DNA of 64,000 bases from Cytophagaceae bacterium (GTDB lineage Bacteria; Bacteroidota; Bacteroidia; Cytophagales; JAIYAX01). Positions within the stretch are counted from its first letter, which is position 1. Every line of letters begins with the position of its first letter. Shown here piece by piece: positions 8,047-18,253 of this stretch. A program made the position numbers and the translations under genes. The stretch is taken from assembly GCA_027488815.1 (NCBI GenBank), contig JAIYAX010000012.1, forward strand, positions 595,379 to 659,378, given 5' to 3'. The notes beneath the pieces are model-generated. The model was not told where the DNA came from, did no database searches, and worked only from the letters and a program-made list of their open reading frames with translations.

Positions 8047-10698
8047 TTATTTGAAAAAGGATTCAACCCTTCTGTTTTTTCTTCTGCCCTCCATAGTACT
8101 ATTACTATACCTTGGATTTTCAGTTCCCAACCCTTCAGTGATCATCCTATCCTTTTCAATTCCTTTTGATACAAGATAGTTTTTACAGGCTTTGGCTCGT
8201 AGCAGAGAGAGTTGTTTGTTGTACGTTGGATCTCCGATGTTGTCAGTAAAGCCTTCAAAATGCAGTTTGAGGTCTGGATTGCTTTTTAAAACCGAAGCAA
8301 GAGAGTCCAGAATAAGGGCGTTGGTTCGGGTGATATCGTACTTGTCAAATGCAAAGGCCAATACTGACCTTGGAGTTTCATCAGCCACCTCACCGGACTT
8401 TAATTTTTCAATAGCCTTCTTTTTGGAGGATTCCAAAGAAGCGATGGAGTCTGCAACTGCTTTCTCCCTTTCTTTTTTTACGAGGTTTTCAGTATCTTTT
8501 GCTGCTTTCTTTTCTGCGGCAGCTTTTGATTTTGCCTCTTCTTTTTCTTCTTCTTCCGCCTGATTGACAAGCTCTACCACACCATCCTGACCTCTTTTCT
8601 TGTATTGTAAGGCCCTTCCTTTAACTATTTTCATGGCTTGAACAGAGCCGATAAGCGTAAAGCTGGAGTCTTGTTCCTTCATCTCATTGTAATATCCTTT
8701 ATTTCGTCTTAACAGTTCTTCAGCTCTTCGGCTATCCAGAATGATGAGCTCAGTTCTTCTGTTCAGCTGTCTGGAAGACTCATCTATGTTCTCTACAAGT
8801 GGGAAGTCAAAGCCATACCCAAAAGGAAACATACGAGTTGAGTCAATTCCTTTATTTACAAGGTAAGCCACAACTGATTTTGCTCTGTCTTCAGATATTT
8901 TTTTATTAGACTCAGCAGAACCTATGTTATCGGTGTGGCCTCCAATCTCTACGATTAGCCTGGGATTGTCTTTTAGCAGTTGAAACACTTTGTCGAGCTC
9001 TGGCTCAGACTCCTTTCGTAAGATAGCCTTGTTAAAATCAAAGAATACATTCCTAAGGATTGACTGTTTCCCAACCAAAATGTGGCTTAGCCTGATATCC
9101 TTGATCACTTGTGTATAAATCAGGTCATTAGGGATATTGATGTTCTCTGAGTAGAACAAATAGTTCTCAGCATCAATGGATAATCCGTAGTTTTTGCCAA
9201 GTGGCAGCAATATTTTGTAACTACCATTAGTTACATCCGGGTTGTAAATACCTACAATCTCACTGGTTTCGTTGTCTCTTACCGTGATCACTGCAGGTAC
9301 TGGTTCTTCTGTTTCATCATCCAGAATTCGACCCTTCACAAGCATTACACTGGAGCTTTTCTCTGGCAGGTTCACAACGTAAATATCTAAATCACCGTAG
9401 CTGTCATCTCTTACTGAAGAGAAATACGCTCTTGTTCCGTCGGCACTCCAAACGAAGTAAATATCATCGTCGGCACTATTGATAGGGTAACCGATGTTTT
9501 CAGGTGAAGTCCACTCATTCGTCAATGGGCTGTAAGAGGTTCGAAACACATCATAGCCTCCCATGCTGTTATGACCTTTGGAGCTGAAATACAAAGTGTT
9601 GTTATTGGCATCAGGGTGGATGAAAGGTGCATCTTCATCAAAAGGTGTGTTGATCGAAGGGCCTAGGTTCTCAGGGAGAGCCCAGTCACCATTTGGCAGC
9701 CTTCGTACCCGGTAAATATCAAGACCTCCATATCCACCGGATCTGTTGCTGGTGAAATACAGCACTTTCTCATCTGAGCTGATGGAGGCGTGAGGCTCCC
9801 AGCTTTCAGAATTGATTCCGGTTTTCATCTTCACCGGCTCTTTCCATACCCCGCTTCTTTTTTCACTTTGATAAATGTCTCCGGCAAACAGCTCCCCAAA
9901 TTTTGAGGTCGAGTTACGATAAATGAACAGTTCGAGACCATCAGCTGAAAGCGCAACAGAGGCATCATGCCCAGCCTGATTAATGGTGGGTCCCATGTTT
10001 TGAGGAACACTCCATGGCTCGGTTGGATCATTGCGGGTTGAAACATACAGGTCCTCAAAATACTGACCATCTTCAGGGTCTTTACCTCCTCCGTTGGTAT
10101 CCGGTCTTTTGGACGTAAAGATGAGTTCGGTCTCATCGGCAGAGACTACCGGAACGAAATCAGGATAAGGGGAGTTAATTGGCTCTCCAAGATTTTCAAT
10201 ATAAAACTCAGGAATAGGGTTGGCCACCATGAGCTTTGCGTTTTCGCAATTCTTGATGTACCGGTCAAGTTCTGTCAAAGTACAAAACTTCTCCAGACTT
10301 TTATCACTTTCTAATGCTTGCCTAAACTTGACATATTGCGTTTGGGCAGAGGTGAATTCATGGCCAAGGTGCAAGGCTCTGCCGAGGTAGAAGAAGTATT
10401 CGTTCTTTGCAACTTCAGCGTCAGTTACTTTTTGAAGATAAGGCAAAGCTTTTTTGCGACTTTGAGTTTGAAGATAACAAATACCCAACCTCAAGTTATA
10501 AAAGGAATTGTTGGGTTGAAGGCTATCTAGTTTCTTATAAAGAGGTAGTGCAAGATAGAATTCATCGATATCAAAATGACCATTAGCTTCCTTCTCTATA
10601 CGTTTAAAATCCTTCGGATCTAACTGTCCATAGGCATCGGACATGTAGAATGTCGATGTAAGAAAGAAAGCACTTAGTAAAATAAACAGGCGCTGCAT
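8047..10698 (-). CDS. TPR - PD40 propeller - tandem OmpA-domain protein
   Basis: Two OmpA C-like domains (EIGGHTDNIGSAESNKKISEDRAKSV and HFEGFTDNIGDPTYNKQLSLLRAKAC) separated by an E/K/A-rich linker. Confidence 0.85.
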   Translation of the reverse strand: MQRLFILLSAFFLTSTFYMSDAYGQLDPKDFKRIEKEANGHFDIDEFYLALPLYKKLDSLQPNNSFYNLRLGICYLQTQSRKKALPYLQKVTDAEVAKNEYFFYLGRALHLGHEFTSAQTQYVKFRQALESDKSLEKFCTLTELDRYIKNCENAKLMVANPIPEFYIENLGEPINSPYPDFVPVVSADETELIFTSKRPDTNGGGKDPEDGQYFEDLYVSTRNDPTEPWSVPQNMGPTINQAGHDASVALSADGLELFIYRNSTSKFGELFAGDIYQSEKRSGVWKEPVKMKTGINSESWEPHASISSDEKVLYFTSNRSGGYGGLDIYRVRRLPNGDWALPENLGPSINTPFDEDAPFIHPDANNNTLYFSSKGHNSMGGYDVFRTSYSPLTNEWTSPENIGYPINSADDDIYFVWSADGTRAYFSSVRDDSYGDLDIYVVNLPEKSSSVMLVKGRILDDETEEPVPAVITVRDNETSEIVGIYNPDVTNGSYKILLPLGKNYGLSIDAENYLFYSENINIPNDLIYTQVIKDIRLSHILVGKQSILRNVFFDFNKAILRKESEPELDKVFQLLKDNPRLIVEIGGHTDNIGSAESNKKISEDRAKSVVAYLVNKGIDSTRMFPFGYGFDFPLVENIDESSRQLNRRTELIILDSRRAEELLRRNKGYYNEMKEQDSSFTLIGSVQAMKIVKGRALQYKKRGQDGVVELVNQAEEEEKEEAKSKAAAEKKAAKDTENLVKKEREKAVADSIASLESSKKKAIEKLKSGEVADETPRSVLAFAFDKYDITRTNALILDSLASVLKSNPDLKLHFEGFTDNIGDPTYNKQLSLLRAKACKNYLVSKGIEKDRMITEGLGTENPRYSNSTMEGRRKNRRVESFFK

Positions 10699-10844
10699 GA
10701 GGTTAGGTTTACTTTCAAGTAGCTTATGGAAACTACTATAGGTTCCACAAAACTACGTAAATTGTCTAAATCCTGAACAATTACATCTATTTTCATTTAG
10801 AAAGTTGCATATGACAGGTGAGGTATGTTTTATTCGTGCATTAA

Positions 10845-11450
10845 ATGTTCCAAGTTTCTTTTGTAAAAAGTGCTTCAAAGCTGGCAGAATGCCCTGAACC
10901 TGCCTATCCGGAGTTTGCTCTGATCGGTAGGTCAAATGTTGGCAAATCAACCCTCATCAACGCTTTTTTGGGGCAGAAGGGCTTAGCCAAGACTTCTTCA
11001 AGGCCTGGTAAAACCTTGCTTATCAATCATTTTATTGTCAACCAGAAATGGTTCATGGTGGATTTGCCCGGCTATGGATTTGCTAAAGTAAGCAAGGTTC
11101 AGCAGCAGAAGTTGAAAAGCATGAACATGGAATACCTGTTAAACAGACCCAATTTGGTTTGCCTAGGTGTTCTGATTGATAGCAGGTTAGAGCCTCAGCA
11201 AATCGATCTGGATTTTCTGGTATGGCTTGGGCAAAATGAAATTCCGTTTTTTCTGGTTTTTACCAAGGCAGATAAATTGGGCTACACCAAAGCCCAGTCA
11301 GCAGCAGCAGCCTACAAAAAAGTGCTTTTGAAGCAATGGTCTACATTGCCTCCTGTATTTGTTACTTCTGCTGAAAGAGGTCAGGGAATTGATGAAATGC
11401 GCCAGTACATCGCACAGTTGGTGGATAGCTATGAAGGCCAAAGTTTGTGA
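10845..11450 (+). CDS. engB: YihA/EngB-type ribosome biogenesis GTPase
   Basis: FALIGRSNVGKSTLINAFLGQKGLAKTSSRPGKT, DLPGYGFA, FTKADK. Confidence 0.93.
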   Translation: MFQVSFVKSASKLAECPEPAYPEFALIGRSNVGKSTLINAFLGQKGLAKTSSRPGKTLLINHFIVNQKWFMVDLPGYGFAKVSKVQQQKLKSMNMEYLLNRPNLVCLGVLIDSRLEPQQIDLDFLVWLGQNEIPFFLVFTKADKLGYTKAQSAAAAYKKVLLKQWSTLPPVFVTSAERGQGIDEMRQYIAQLVDSYEGQSL

Positions 11451-11466
11451 GGGGCTTTAATTCTAT

Positions 11467-11474
11467 TATTTTTG
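11467..11474 (+). promoter_or_regulatory. Bacteroidota -7 box TATTTTTG (TAnnTTTG)
   Basis: Exact match to TAnnTTTG 26 bp upstream of the ATG at 11500. Confidence 0.4.
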
Positions 11475-11499
11475 CATGATTCACCTCTTCGATATTCCT

Positions 11500-11868
11500 A
11501 TGAAAACGTTCATTCTAACCCTGTGTTTACTTTGCGGATCTGCCTTTTTAGCTCAGGCTCAAACGGGTTCAGGCAAGCAAATTACCATTCCCATAGCCCA
11601 GCATTATCAGGGTGGAGAGGACTCTTTGGTGGCATTTATCAATGAAAAACTAGTTTACCCGGTCATGGCCAAGCGTAATAGAATTCAGGGTGCATGCATT
11701 GTTAAGCTGAAATTGGATGAGTTTGGCAAAATGTCTGATCTGAACCTGGTAAAAAATATTGGTGGAGGATGCGGAGAGGAAGCACTTAGAGTAGTTCGTT
11801 TGCTTCAATTCAATGCGCCCGGATATAGTGCCATTTACAGTATCCCGGTCAACTTCGTTATCAAGTAA
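11500..11868 (+). CDS. TonB C-terminal-domain-like secreted protein
   Basis: Signal peptide MKTFILTLCLLCGSAFLAQAQ; YPVMAKRNRIQGACIVKLKLDEFGKMSDL; start at internal ATG. Confidence 0.7.
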   Translation: MKTFILTLCLLCGSAFLAQAQTGSGKQITIPIAQHYQGGEDSLVAFINEKLVYPVMAKRNRIQGACIVKLKLDEFGKMSDLNLVKNIGGGCGEEALRVVRLLQFNAPGYSAIYSIPVNFVIK

Positions 11869-11871
11869 GCA

Positions 11872-12369
11872 ATGACATACAAAGACATCGCCGCAGTTTC
11901 GGGTAAGCCGGGAATTTACAGGATAGTAAAGCCTACCCGAAACGGCGTCATCCTCGAAAGCCTCGACGAGCAAAAGAAGCGTTTTATTGCCGGAATGAAT
12001 TTGCGTATCTCCGTGCTTCAGGAGGTTTCAATATTTACCACCAGCGAAGAAGGGGTCATCAGCATTGAGGAAGTGTTCTACACCATGCATCAAAAGTATG
12101 GTAACCAATTGCCTGTTGATCAGCGCTCCGATGGCAACGATCTCACTTCATTTCTTGGAGAAATAGTTGACAATTTTGATCGGGAAAAAGTCTATACCTC
12201 TGATATTCGAAAGTTGATCTCCTGGTACATGATTATTTCTTCGCAGTTCCCGGAGTTGCTAACAAAAGCGGACGAAGCAGCACCTGCACCAGAGACCGAA
12301 CCGGCTGAACCTGTCAAAGTAAAGAAAGCCTCTGCCCCTAAAAAAGGGCCAAAATCAGCAAAAGCTTAA
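11872..12369 (+). CDS. DUF5606-type conserved Bacteroidota protein
   Basis: YKDIAAVSGKPGIYRIVKPTRNGVILESLDEQKKRFIA matches remembered family pattern. Confidence 0.75.
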   Translation: MTYKDIAAVSGKPGIYRIVKPTRNGVILESLDEQKKRFIAGMNLRISVLQEVSIFTTSEEGVISIEEVFYTMHQKYGNQLPVDQRSDGNDLTSFLGEIVDNFDREKVYTSDIRKLISWYMIISSQFPELLTKADEAAPAPETEPAEPVKVKKASAPKKGPKSAKA

Positions 12370-12959
12370 TACGATTTGGAAGGATAATACCTTAAGCAGA
12401 AGCTTAGGTAATTGTTAAAGAAAACGGGTCGTTCCACTACGGCAATGATCGAATAATTGAATCGCAGATTGAGCCCTAAGCGAGGGGTAAGAGGTACTTC
12501 CAATCCAGCAATAATCGTATGATCCGTCGGTTTGACAGGTGAAGCAAACTGACGTGTTACAAACCCATTGTCATCAAAATACTGCCCTACAAGAATACTG
12601 GTGCCAATGCCTGCCTGTGCTTTTACATGGCTTTTTTGGCTTACATAACTAATGACCAATGGCATGGCGATGTAATTGAGACGGTAAAGCATGAAAAAGG
12701 CATCATCACGGCTACTTCTTGCACCCTTTTGGCTGTAGGAAATGTCAAATTCAAGCTCCCAGTTCTTTTTTCCCGCATTATATATGACACCTGCTCCGGC
12801 ATTCATTCCGCCTTTGTCATAGCCCCAAATTTTATCGCCATCTATTTGGGATCCATTGATCCCGATGACAATCACAGGCTTGAATTCTTGTGCGATCATT
12901 TCCTGACACAGACACATAAAAATCAGGGTCAGCAGCAATCGTTTTTTCACAGGGGTCAT
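12366..12959 (-). CDS. Outer membrane beta-barrel (PorT-like fold) protein
   Basis: Signal peptide MTPVKKRLLLTLIFMCLCQEMIAQ and alternating beta-barrel pattern. Confidence 0.65.
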   Translation of the reverse strand: MTPVKKRLLLTLIFMCLCQEMIAQEFKPVIVIGINGSQIDGDKIWGYDKGGMNAGAGVIYNAGKKNWELEFDISYSQKGARSSRDDAFFMLYRLNYIAMPLVISYVSQKSHVKAQAGIGTSILVGQYFDDNGFVTRQFASPVKPTDHTIIAGLEVPLTPRLGLNLRFNYSIIAVVERPVFFNNYLSFCLRYYPSKSY

Positions 12960-12981
12960 GTTATCTGTATATATTTCAATC

Positions 12982-13302
12982 ATGGATCATCCCTTTCGTG
13001 ACAACTTTTCAGGGACAGGCGAATATATAGCAAATCAGCTTGACATCATTCCTACTCCTCATCAATCTTACTCTGAAGAGGAACTGATCGAGTGGCTTGC
13101 GGCTCAAATCCATAGGCTATTGAACCAAAACAGGGATTATTTTTTTGGTGTTTGTTACCGCCTTGATCTGGACGAACAAAAGCTAAAGTCAATTTTATCT
13201 GGCAAACATCTAGAAGACCCAGGAATCCTTCTGGCCAAAGAAATCATTCATAAAGTTAAACAAAGAAACCACTGGAAAGCCTATTACGGAAACCGAGGTT
13301 AA
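12982..13302 (+). CDS. Conserved hypothetical protein
   Basis: Start MDHPFRDNFSG; divergent with the gene starting at 12959. Confidence 0.65.
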   Translation: MDHPFRDNFSGTGEYIANQLDIIPTPHQSYSEEELIEWLAAQIHRLLNQNRDYFFGVCYRLDLDEQKLKSILSGKHLEDPGILLAKEIIHKVKQRNHWKAYYGNRG

Positions 13303-14291
13303 GACCGGTGCATTGACTCGATTTCGTCAACCATTTTTTTTGAACCTATGTAAAAGGGTACTCGTTGATGAAAGTCAAGAGGCTGAATATCAAGAATATT
13401 CTGTGTCCCATCAGAAGCTTTTCCTCCAGATTGCTCAGCTATCATAGCAAGGGCATTACACTCCAACATAAGCCTCAGTTTGCCTTTGGGGGCTTTTGCA
13501 GTAGCAGGATATAGATAAACCCCTCCAACCAATAGTGACCTGTGAAAATCTGCAACCAATGCTCCAAAATACCTGGAAGAATAACCTCGCTCTTTACACA
13601 AACTTAAGTACTCATTTACTTTTGCCGGGAAGGTATTGGAGACACCTTCATTGCATGAATATATTTTACCGTCTGCTGGCAATGATGCCATAGGATGAGA
13701 TAAAAAGAACTCGCCAAGGGACTGCTCATAGGTGAAACCATGAACGCCTTTGCCGGCGGTATAGACCAACATGGTGGAAGAACCGTAAAGAATATACCCG
13801 GCAATCACTTGTTTGCGGCCCGGCTGAAGCAAATCTTCTCTGGTAGGCTCAGAACCAGGGCTTGAAAGCCGACGGTAAACTGAAAAAATGGTTCCAATCG
13901 GTCCATCGATATCGATATTGCTTGAGCCATCAAGTGGGTCAATCGCAACCACATATTTTGCATGATGATTCCCGGTCAGGATCATGTTTTCCTCCTCCTC
14001 AGAAATCACAGCACATACTTCTCCTCCTTTTGCCAAGGCTCGGATAAAGCGAATGTTAGCGGCAACATCCAATTTCATTTGCTCTTCTCCCTGAATATTC
14101 TGAGCCCCAAAAGCTCCGGTAATTCCAGCCAACCCGGCACGATTTACTTCACGGTGAACCACTTTTGCAGCAAGGGCAAGATCACGCAGCAATTGACTCA
14201 ACTCTCCAGTAGCACCCGGGAATTCTTCTTGTCCCCTCATAATAAAGCGGTCAAGAGTGGTACCAATTGGTAGAGTAAGTGATGATTCCAT
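13299..14291 (-). CDS. fbp: Fructose-1,6-bisphosphatase class I
   Basis: AIDPLDGSSNID, GKLRLMLECNALAMIAEQSGGKASDG. Confidence 0.95.
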   Translation of the reverse strand: MESSLTLPIGTTLDRFIMRGQEEFPGATGELSQLLRDLALAAKVVHREVNRAGLAGITGAFGAQNIQGEEQMKLDVAANIRFIRALAKGGEVCAVISEEEENMILTGNHHAKYVVAIDPLDGSSNIDIDGPIGTIFSVYRRLSSPGSEPTREDLLQPGRKQVIAGYILYGSSTMLVYTAGKGVHGFTYEQSLGEFFLSHPMASLPADGKIYSCNEGVSNTFPAKVNEYLSLCKERGYSSRYFGALVADFHRSLLVGGVYLYPATAKAPKGKLRLMLECNALAMIAEQSGGKASDGTQNILDIQPLDFHQRVPFYIGSKKMVDEIESMHRS

Positions 14292-14417
14292 GTGTCAGAG
14301 ATTGAATAGGACTACAAACCTAAACAAAAAATTTTCGCCCTCAGCGTAACAATTGGGTAAGGCCATAGTACTTTAGGGCCTTCTAGATCATTGTTATTTA
14401 TTTATTTCAGCTTGTAA

Positions 14418-15683
14418 TTGAACGTATTTAAGTTTGGAGGGGCCTCGCTGAAAGACGCCGCCTCGATTAAAAACATGGCGCAGATCCTCAAGGATTACGG
14501 GGGAGAAAGCGGATGCATTGTGGTTGTTTCAGCTATGGGGAAAACGACCAATGCTTTAGAGCAATTATTGAATGCGGCTAAGTCGGCCAAGGAGGAGGAC
14601 GTTGCATTTTGTTTTCAGCAACTGGTTGACTTCCATCAAAAGCTGGTGGAGGACCTTTTTGAGCACGACAGCCCGCTGATTGCCAATCAAATTCAACTTT
14701 ATCTGGATCATTTAATGGTTTCACTAAGGGCCGGGCAGTCAGAAATGGAGGCAGATCAGTGGTACGATAAGGTAGTTTCATTTGGGGAAGTGATCTCCTC
14801 GAAAATCACTTATGAGTACCTCATCAGGCAATCAATACCCGTGAGATTAATAGAAGCCAAAAACTACATCCGAACAGACAGTACCTGGAGAGATGCTAAG
14901 GTTGATTTTGAGCTTACGGCTTCTCTGGTGAAAAATGACATTCCTTTTTGGCTTGAGAAAGGAATTGTTCTTACTCAGGGATTTTTGGGTGGAACAGTCG
15001 ATGGGCATACCACAACTCTTGGTAGGGAAGGCTCCGATTACTCAGCGGCAATCTTTGCCTCGGTCCTGGATGCCGAAGCGGTCACAGTTTGGAAAGATGT
15101 CCCCGGGGTGCTCAACGCCGACCCAAAGCGGTTTAATGAAGTGCGGTTGTTTGATGAACTAAGCTACGAAGAGGCTGCTGAGATGACGTTTTATGGAGCT
15201 ACAGTTATCCATCCAAAAACCATTAAGCCTTTAGCCAATAAATCCATACCTCTGATCGTAAGGTCATTTATTGACCCCTCCTCAGCCGGCACTCGCATCT
15301 CCACGTTAGGAAAAGTACCTGATATCCCTGCATTCATTATCAAGGATCAGCAAGTATTGGTGTCATTCAGCCGCAAAGACCTTTCTTTTGTAGGAGAAGG
15401 AGGGATAGGGCAGATTTTAACCACGCTGGATACTTTGCATTTCAAGATCAATCTGATGCAGCGTTCGGCCTTGAGTTTTTCCGTTGTCATTGATCACCGT
15501 GATGAAAAACTCAACCTGCTTGAACAGCACCTGGCCAAACAATTTAACATCAGCCATCGCTTGAATCTGCATCTACTTACCATCAAAAGAGTTCATTCTG
15601 CACTGCTTACTGAAATGAAAGCAGGCAAAAAGATCATTATTGAACAAATTCATGGATCCACCGCTCAACTGCTTTTTGAATAG
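14418..15683 (+). CDS. Aspartate kinase (TTG start)
   Basis: VFKFGGASLKDAASIKNM, TTLGREGSDYSAA, YGATVIHPKTIKPL. Confidence 0.9.
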   Translation: MNVFKFGGASLKDAASIKNMAQILKDYGGESGCIVVVSAMGKTTNALEQLLNAAKSAKEEDVAFCFQQLVDFHQKLVEDLFEHDSPLIANQIQLYLDHLMVSLRAGQSEMEADQWYDKVVSFGEVISSKITYEYLIRQSIPVRLIEAKNYIRTDSTWRDAKVDFELTASLVKNDIPFWLEKGIVLTQGFLGGTVDGHTTTLGREGSDYSAAIFASVLDAEAVTVWKDVPGVLNADPKRFNEVRLFDELSYEEAAEMTFYGATVIHPKTIKPLANKSIPLIVRSFIDPSSAGTRISTLGKVPDIPAFIIKDQQVLVSFSRKDLSFVGEGGIGQILTTLDTLHFKINLMQRSALSFSVVIDHRDEKLNLLEQHLAKQFNISHRLNLHLLTIKRVHSALLTEMKAGKKIIIEQIHGSTAQLLFE

Positions 15684-15726
15684 AGGCTGCCTATTTTGTT
15701 AACGATAATCCAACCATATTCGCCCC

Positions 15727-17076
15727 ATGAACTCGGAGAAAAAAGTATTGGTACTAGGCGCCGGGCGTTCAGCCGGGGCACTAATTCATCATCTGTTAAC
15801 CCATTCCACGAAGACAGGTTTTCGACTTGTAGTTGCTGATGCTGATCTGAACGCAGTTACCCGCCGTCTTCAAGGATTCTCAAATGCAGAAGCCCGACAA
15901 CTAGATGCAGGAAATACTGAGCAGCTAAGGCAATTGGTTGCAGAGGCATACCTTGTTATCTCACTTTTGCCTCCTGCTCTTCATCCCGGTGTGGCCAGAC
16001 TTTGCATTCAGGAGCGAAAGCACTTTGTAACAGCTTCCTACAACTCTGATGAAGTGGCCTCTTTGCATCAGGAGGCAGAGTCCCTTGGACTTTCGTTTAT
16101 CATGGAATGCGGCTTAGATCCGGGTATCGATCATATGTCAGCGATGGAAGTGATCCACAGGATTAAGCATAAAGGGGGGAAACTGACCTCATTCAAATCA
16201 TTCACCGGAGGGCTGGTGGCGCCGGAGTCGGATAACAATCCCTGGCACTATAAAATCACCTGGAACCCCAGAAACGTAGTTTTGGCCGGGCAGGGTGTTG
16301 CAAAGTTCAAAAGAAACAACCTGCTAAAGTATGTGCCTTATCATAAGTTGTTTACCAGACTTGAAAAAGTTGTGGTGCCAGGCTATGGTGATTTTGAAGG
16401 ATATTTTAACAGGGATTCATTGCAATACAGGGAAGTATATGGACTTACGGATATACCTACCATCATAAGAGGAACGCTCAGAAGACCAGGCTTTTGCAGC
16501 AGTTGGAATGCCCTCATTCAAATGGGTCTTACAGATGACAGTTTTGAAATGGAGGAGCTGGAACAACTGACCTACCGGGACTTCATCAATATGTTTCTGG
16601 TTTACAAGCCCAATGACACCGTAGAGAAGAAAGTGGCTGATTACCTGGGATTAGATGAAAATAGTCAGGTCATGGAGAATCTATCCTGGCTTGGGTTATT
16701 TGAAAGTGCAAAGATAGGTTTGAAAAGAGGCACACCTGCGATGGTCATTCAGCATCTTCTTGAACAAAAACTGGTAATGAGCCCTTCTGATAAAGACATG
16801 ATCGTCATGCAACATCAGTTTGAATATCAAATAGAAAACAAAGTTAAATTGTTGTTTTCCAGCATGGTGATGAAAGGAGACAAGAATGGTGAAACGGCCA
16901 TGTCAAAAACAGTAGGATTACCCCTCGCTCTGGCTACTTTGTTGATTTTGGAAGGAAAACTCCGGAAGGCAGGAGTGATGATTCCCACCTTACCAGAAAT
17001 TTATGAACCCCTGCTGAGTGATTTGAAACAACACGGTGTTCAGTTTTTGGAAGAGGAGCAGGAAGGCTACTTATAA
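15727..17076 (+). CDS. Saccharopine dehydrogenase family protein
   Basis: KVLVLGAGRSAGALIHHLL, MECGLDPGIDHMSAM, long C-terminal domain. Confidence 0.88.
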   Translation: MNSEKKVLVLGAGRSAGALIHHLLTHSTKTGFRLVVADADLNAVTRRLQGFSNAEARQLDAGNTEQLRQLVAEAYLVISLLPPALHPGVARLCIQERKHFVTASYNSDEVASLHQEAESLGLSFIMECGLDPGIDHMSAMEVIHRIKHKGGKLTSFKSFTGGLVAPESDNNPWHYKITWNPRNVVLAGQGVAKFKRNNLLKYVPYHKLFTRLEKVVVPGYGDFEGYFNRDSLQYREVYGLTDIPTIIRGTLRRPGFCSSWNALIQMGLTDDSFEMEELEQLTYRDFINMFLVYKPNDTVEKKVADYLGLDENSQVMENLSWLGLFESAKIGLKRGTPAMVIQHLLEQKLVMSPSDKDMIVMQHQFEYQIENKVKLLFSSMVMKGDKNGETAMSKTVGLPLALATLLILEGKLRKAGVMIPTLPEIYEPLLSDLKQHGVQFLEEEQEGYL

Positions 17077-17793
17077 GCTTGCATAGAATGGCTCCAGAAG
17101 AGAAATAGCTTCCGGGCTATATTCTTTCTCTTTGTTGTAAATGATCAATTGGCAATCTTGCTCTTTATGCTGGTTAAAAGAAACAAGGTAGATGATCCGG
17201 AAGGCTTTTTCAAGTTCAAAATTGAGCATCAGTAAGCGCTGATTAATGGAAATCCCTGAGGTATTCAATACCTTTTCGAGAGACTCATGGCCGGAAGTAG
17301 AAGCCAACAACATCCCCTGACCATTGGGATGCATCAACCGGGCAATAGCTTGTGCCAACTCCAGTTTACTTAATGAAGTGCTGTGCTTGGCTTGATTTTT
17401 TTCCTCTTTTGAACTTTTTAGGTGTTCTTCAAAAAAGGGTGGATTACAAACCACGAGGTCGTATTGCTCGGCTGGTGTAAACTCCTGAACAGGCGTCTCA
17501 ATTAATCTGAGACGATCAGCAAATCTTGACTCAAGGAAGTTCCTTCTTGCATCTTCACAGGCTCCTGATGCTACTTCCAGCGCATCAATATGAGCATTGG
17601 GGAAGAGCTGAGCAGCCATGAGGCTCAAAATCCCGGTACCTGTACCAATATCAAGAATTCGTTGAGGTTCTCTGGCCCATCTGCTGAATAGGGCTCCAAA
17701 AAGGCAAGTGTCGGTACAAACTTTCATAGCAGAGTGTTCCTGCCGGATGAGAAATTGCTTAAAACTAAAATATGGATTCCTGGGTCTTGCCAT
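17071..17793 (-). CDS. tRNA1(Val) A37 N6-methyltransferase family (YfiC/TrmN6-like)
   Basis: ILDIGTGTGILSLMAAQ, VVCNPPFF; start at internal Met MARPRNPYFSFKQF. Confidence 0.85.
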   Translation of the reverse strand: MARPRNPYFSFKQFLIRQEHSAMKVCTDTCLFGALFSRWAREPQRILDIGTGTGILSLMAAQLFPNAHIDALEVASGACEDARRNFLESRFADRLRLIETPVQEFTPAEQYDLVVCNPPFFEEHLKSSKEEKNQAKHSTSLSKLELAQAIARLMHPNGQGMLLASTSGHESLEKVLNTSGISINQRLLMLNFELEKAFRIIYLVSFNQHKEQDCQLIIYNKEKEYSPEAISLLEPFYASL

Positions 17794-18253
17794 TGTTTTG
17801 CTCCAATTCAAACTCTTGGTCAATCAACAAGATAGGTTGCTGTGAAGCCGCAACGGCCAGCCGGTCACACTTTTCGTTTTCCGGGTGACCGGCATGGCCC
17901 CTGATCCAGTGAAAAGCAATGCGGTGTTTAGCGGCAACTCTAAGGTACCTTATCCAAAGGTCTTTGTTTTTTTTGCCCTTAAAATCTTTCATTTTCCAGC
18001 CATCAAGCCAGTTTTTATTGATGGCATCAACTACATAGCTGGAGTCTGAATACACTTCGACGACTTTCCCTGCATCCTTGATGGCTTCGAGGCCCACAAT
18101 AACAGCCATTAATTCCATTCGGTTATTTGTAGTCAGCCGGAAGCCTCCCGACAGGCACTTTTCATGTTGGAGATACCTAAGCAAAACACCATATCCACCG
18201 GGACCAGGGTTTCCGCTACAAGCACCATCCGTAAACAAATAAATGGCGCTCAA
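17765..18253 (-). CDS. rnhA: Ribonuclease HI
   Basis: LFTDGACSGNPGPGGYG, NNRMELMAVIVGLEA, YSDSSYVV, HWIRGHAGHPENEKCDRLA. Confidence 0.95.
   Translation of the reverse strand: MSAIYLFTDGACSGNPGPGGYGVLLRYLQHEKCLSGGFRLTTNNRMELMAVIVGLEAIKDAGKVVEVYSDSSYVVDAINKNWLDGWKMKDFKGKKNKDLWIRYLRVAAKHRIAFHWIRGHAGHPENEKCDRLAVAASQQPILLIDQEFELEQNNGKTQESIF

Noticed and set aside
8192-8563. Ser/Ala/Phe-rich + ORF (123 aa)
   Set aside because: Antisense to the E/K/A-rich linker and OmpA domain; composition is explained by that.
14366-14390. AAGGCC...GGCCTT inverted repeat between fbp and aspartate kinase
   Set aside because: Only 6-bp arms with 12-nt loop and no U tract; too weak to call.
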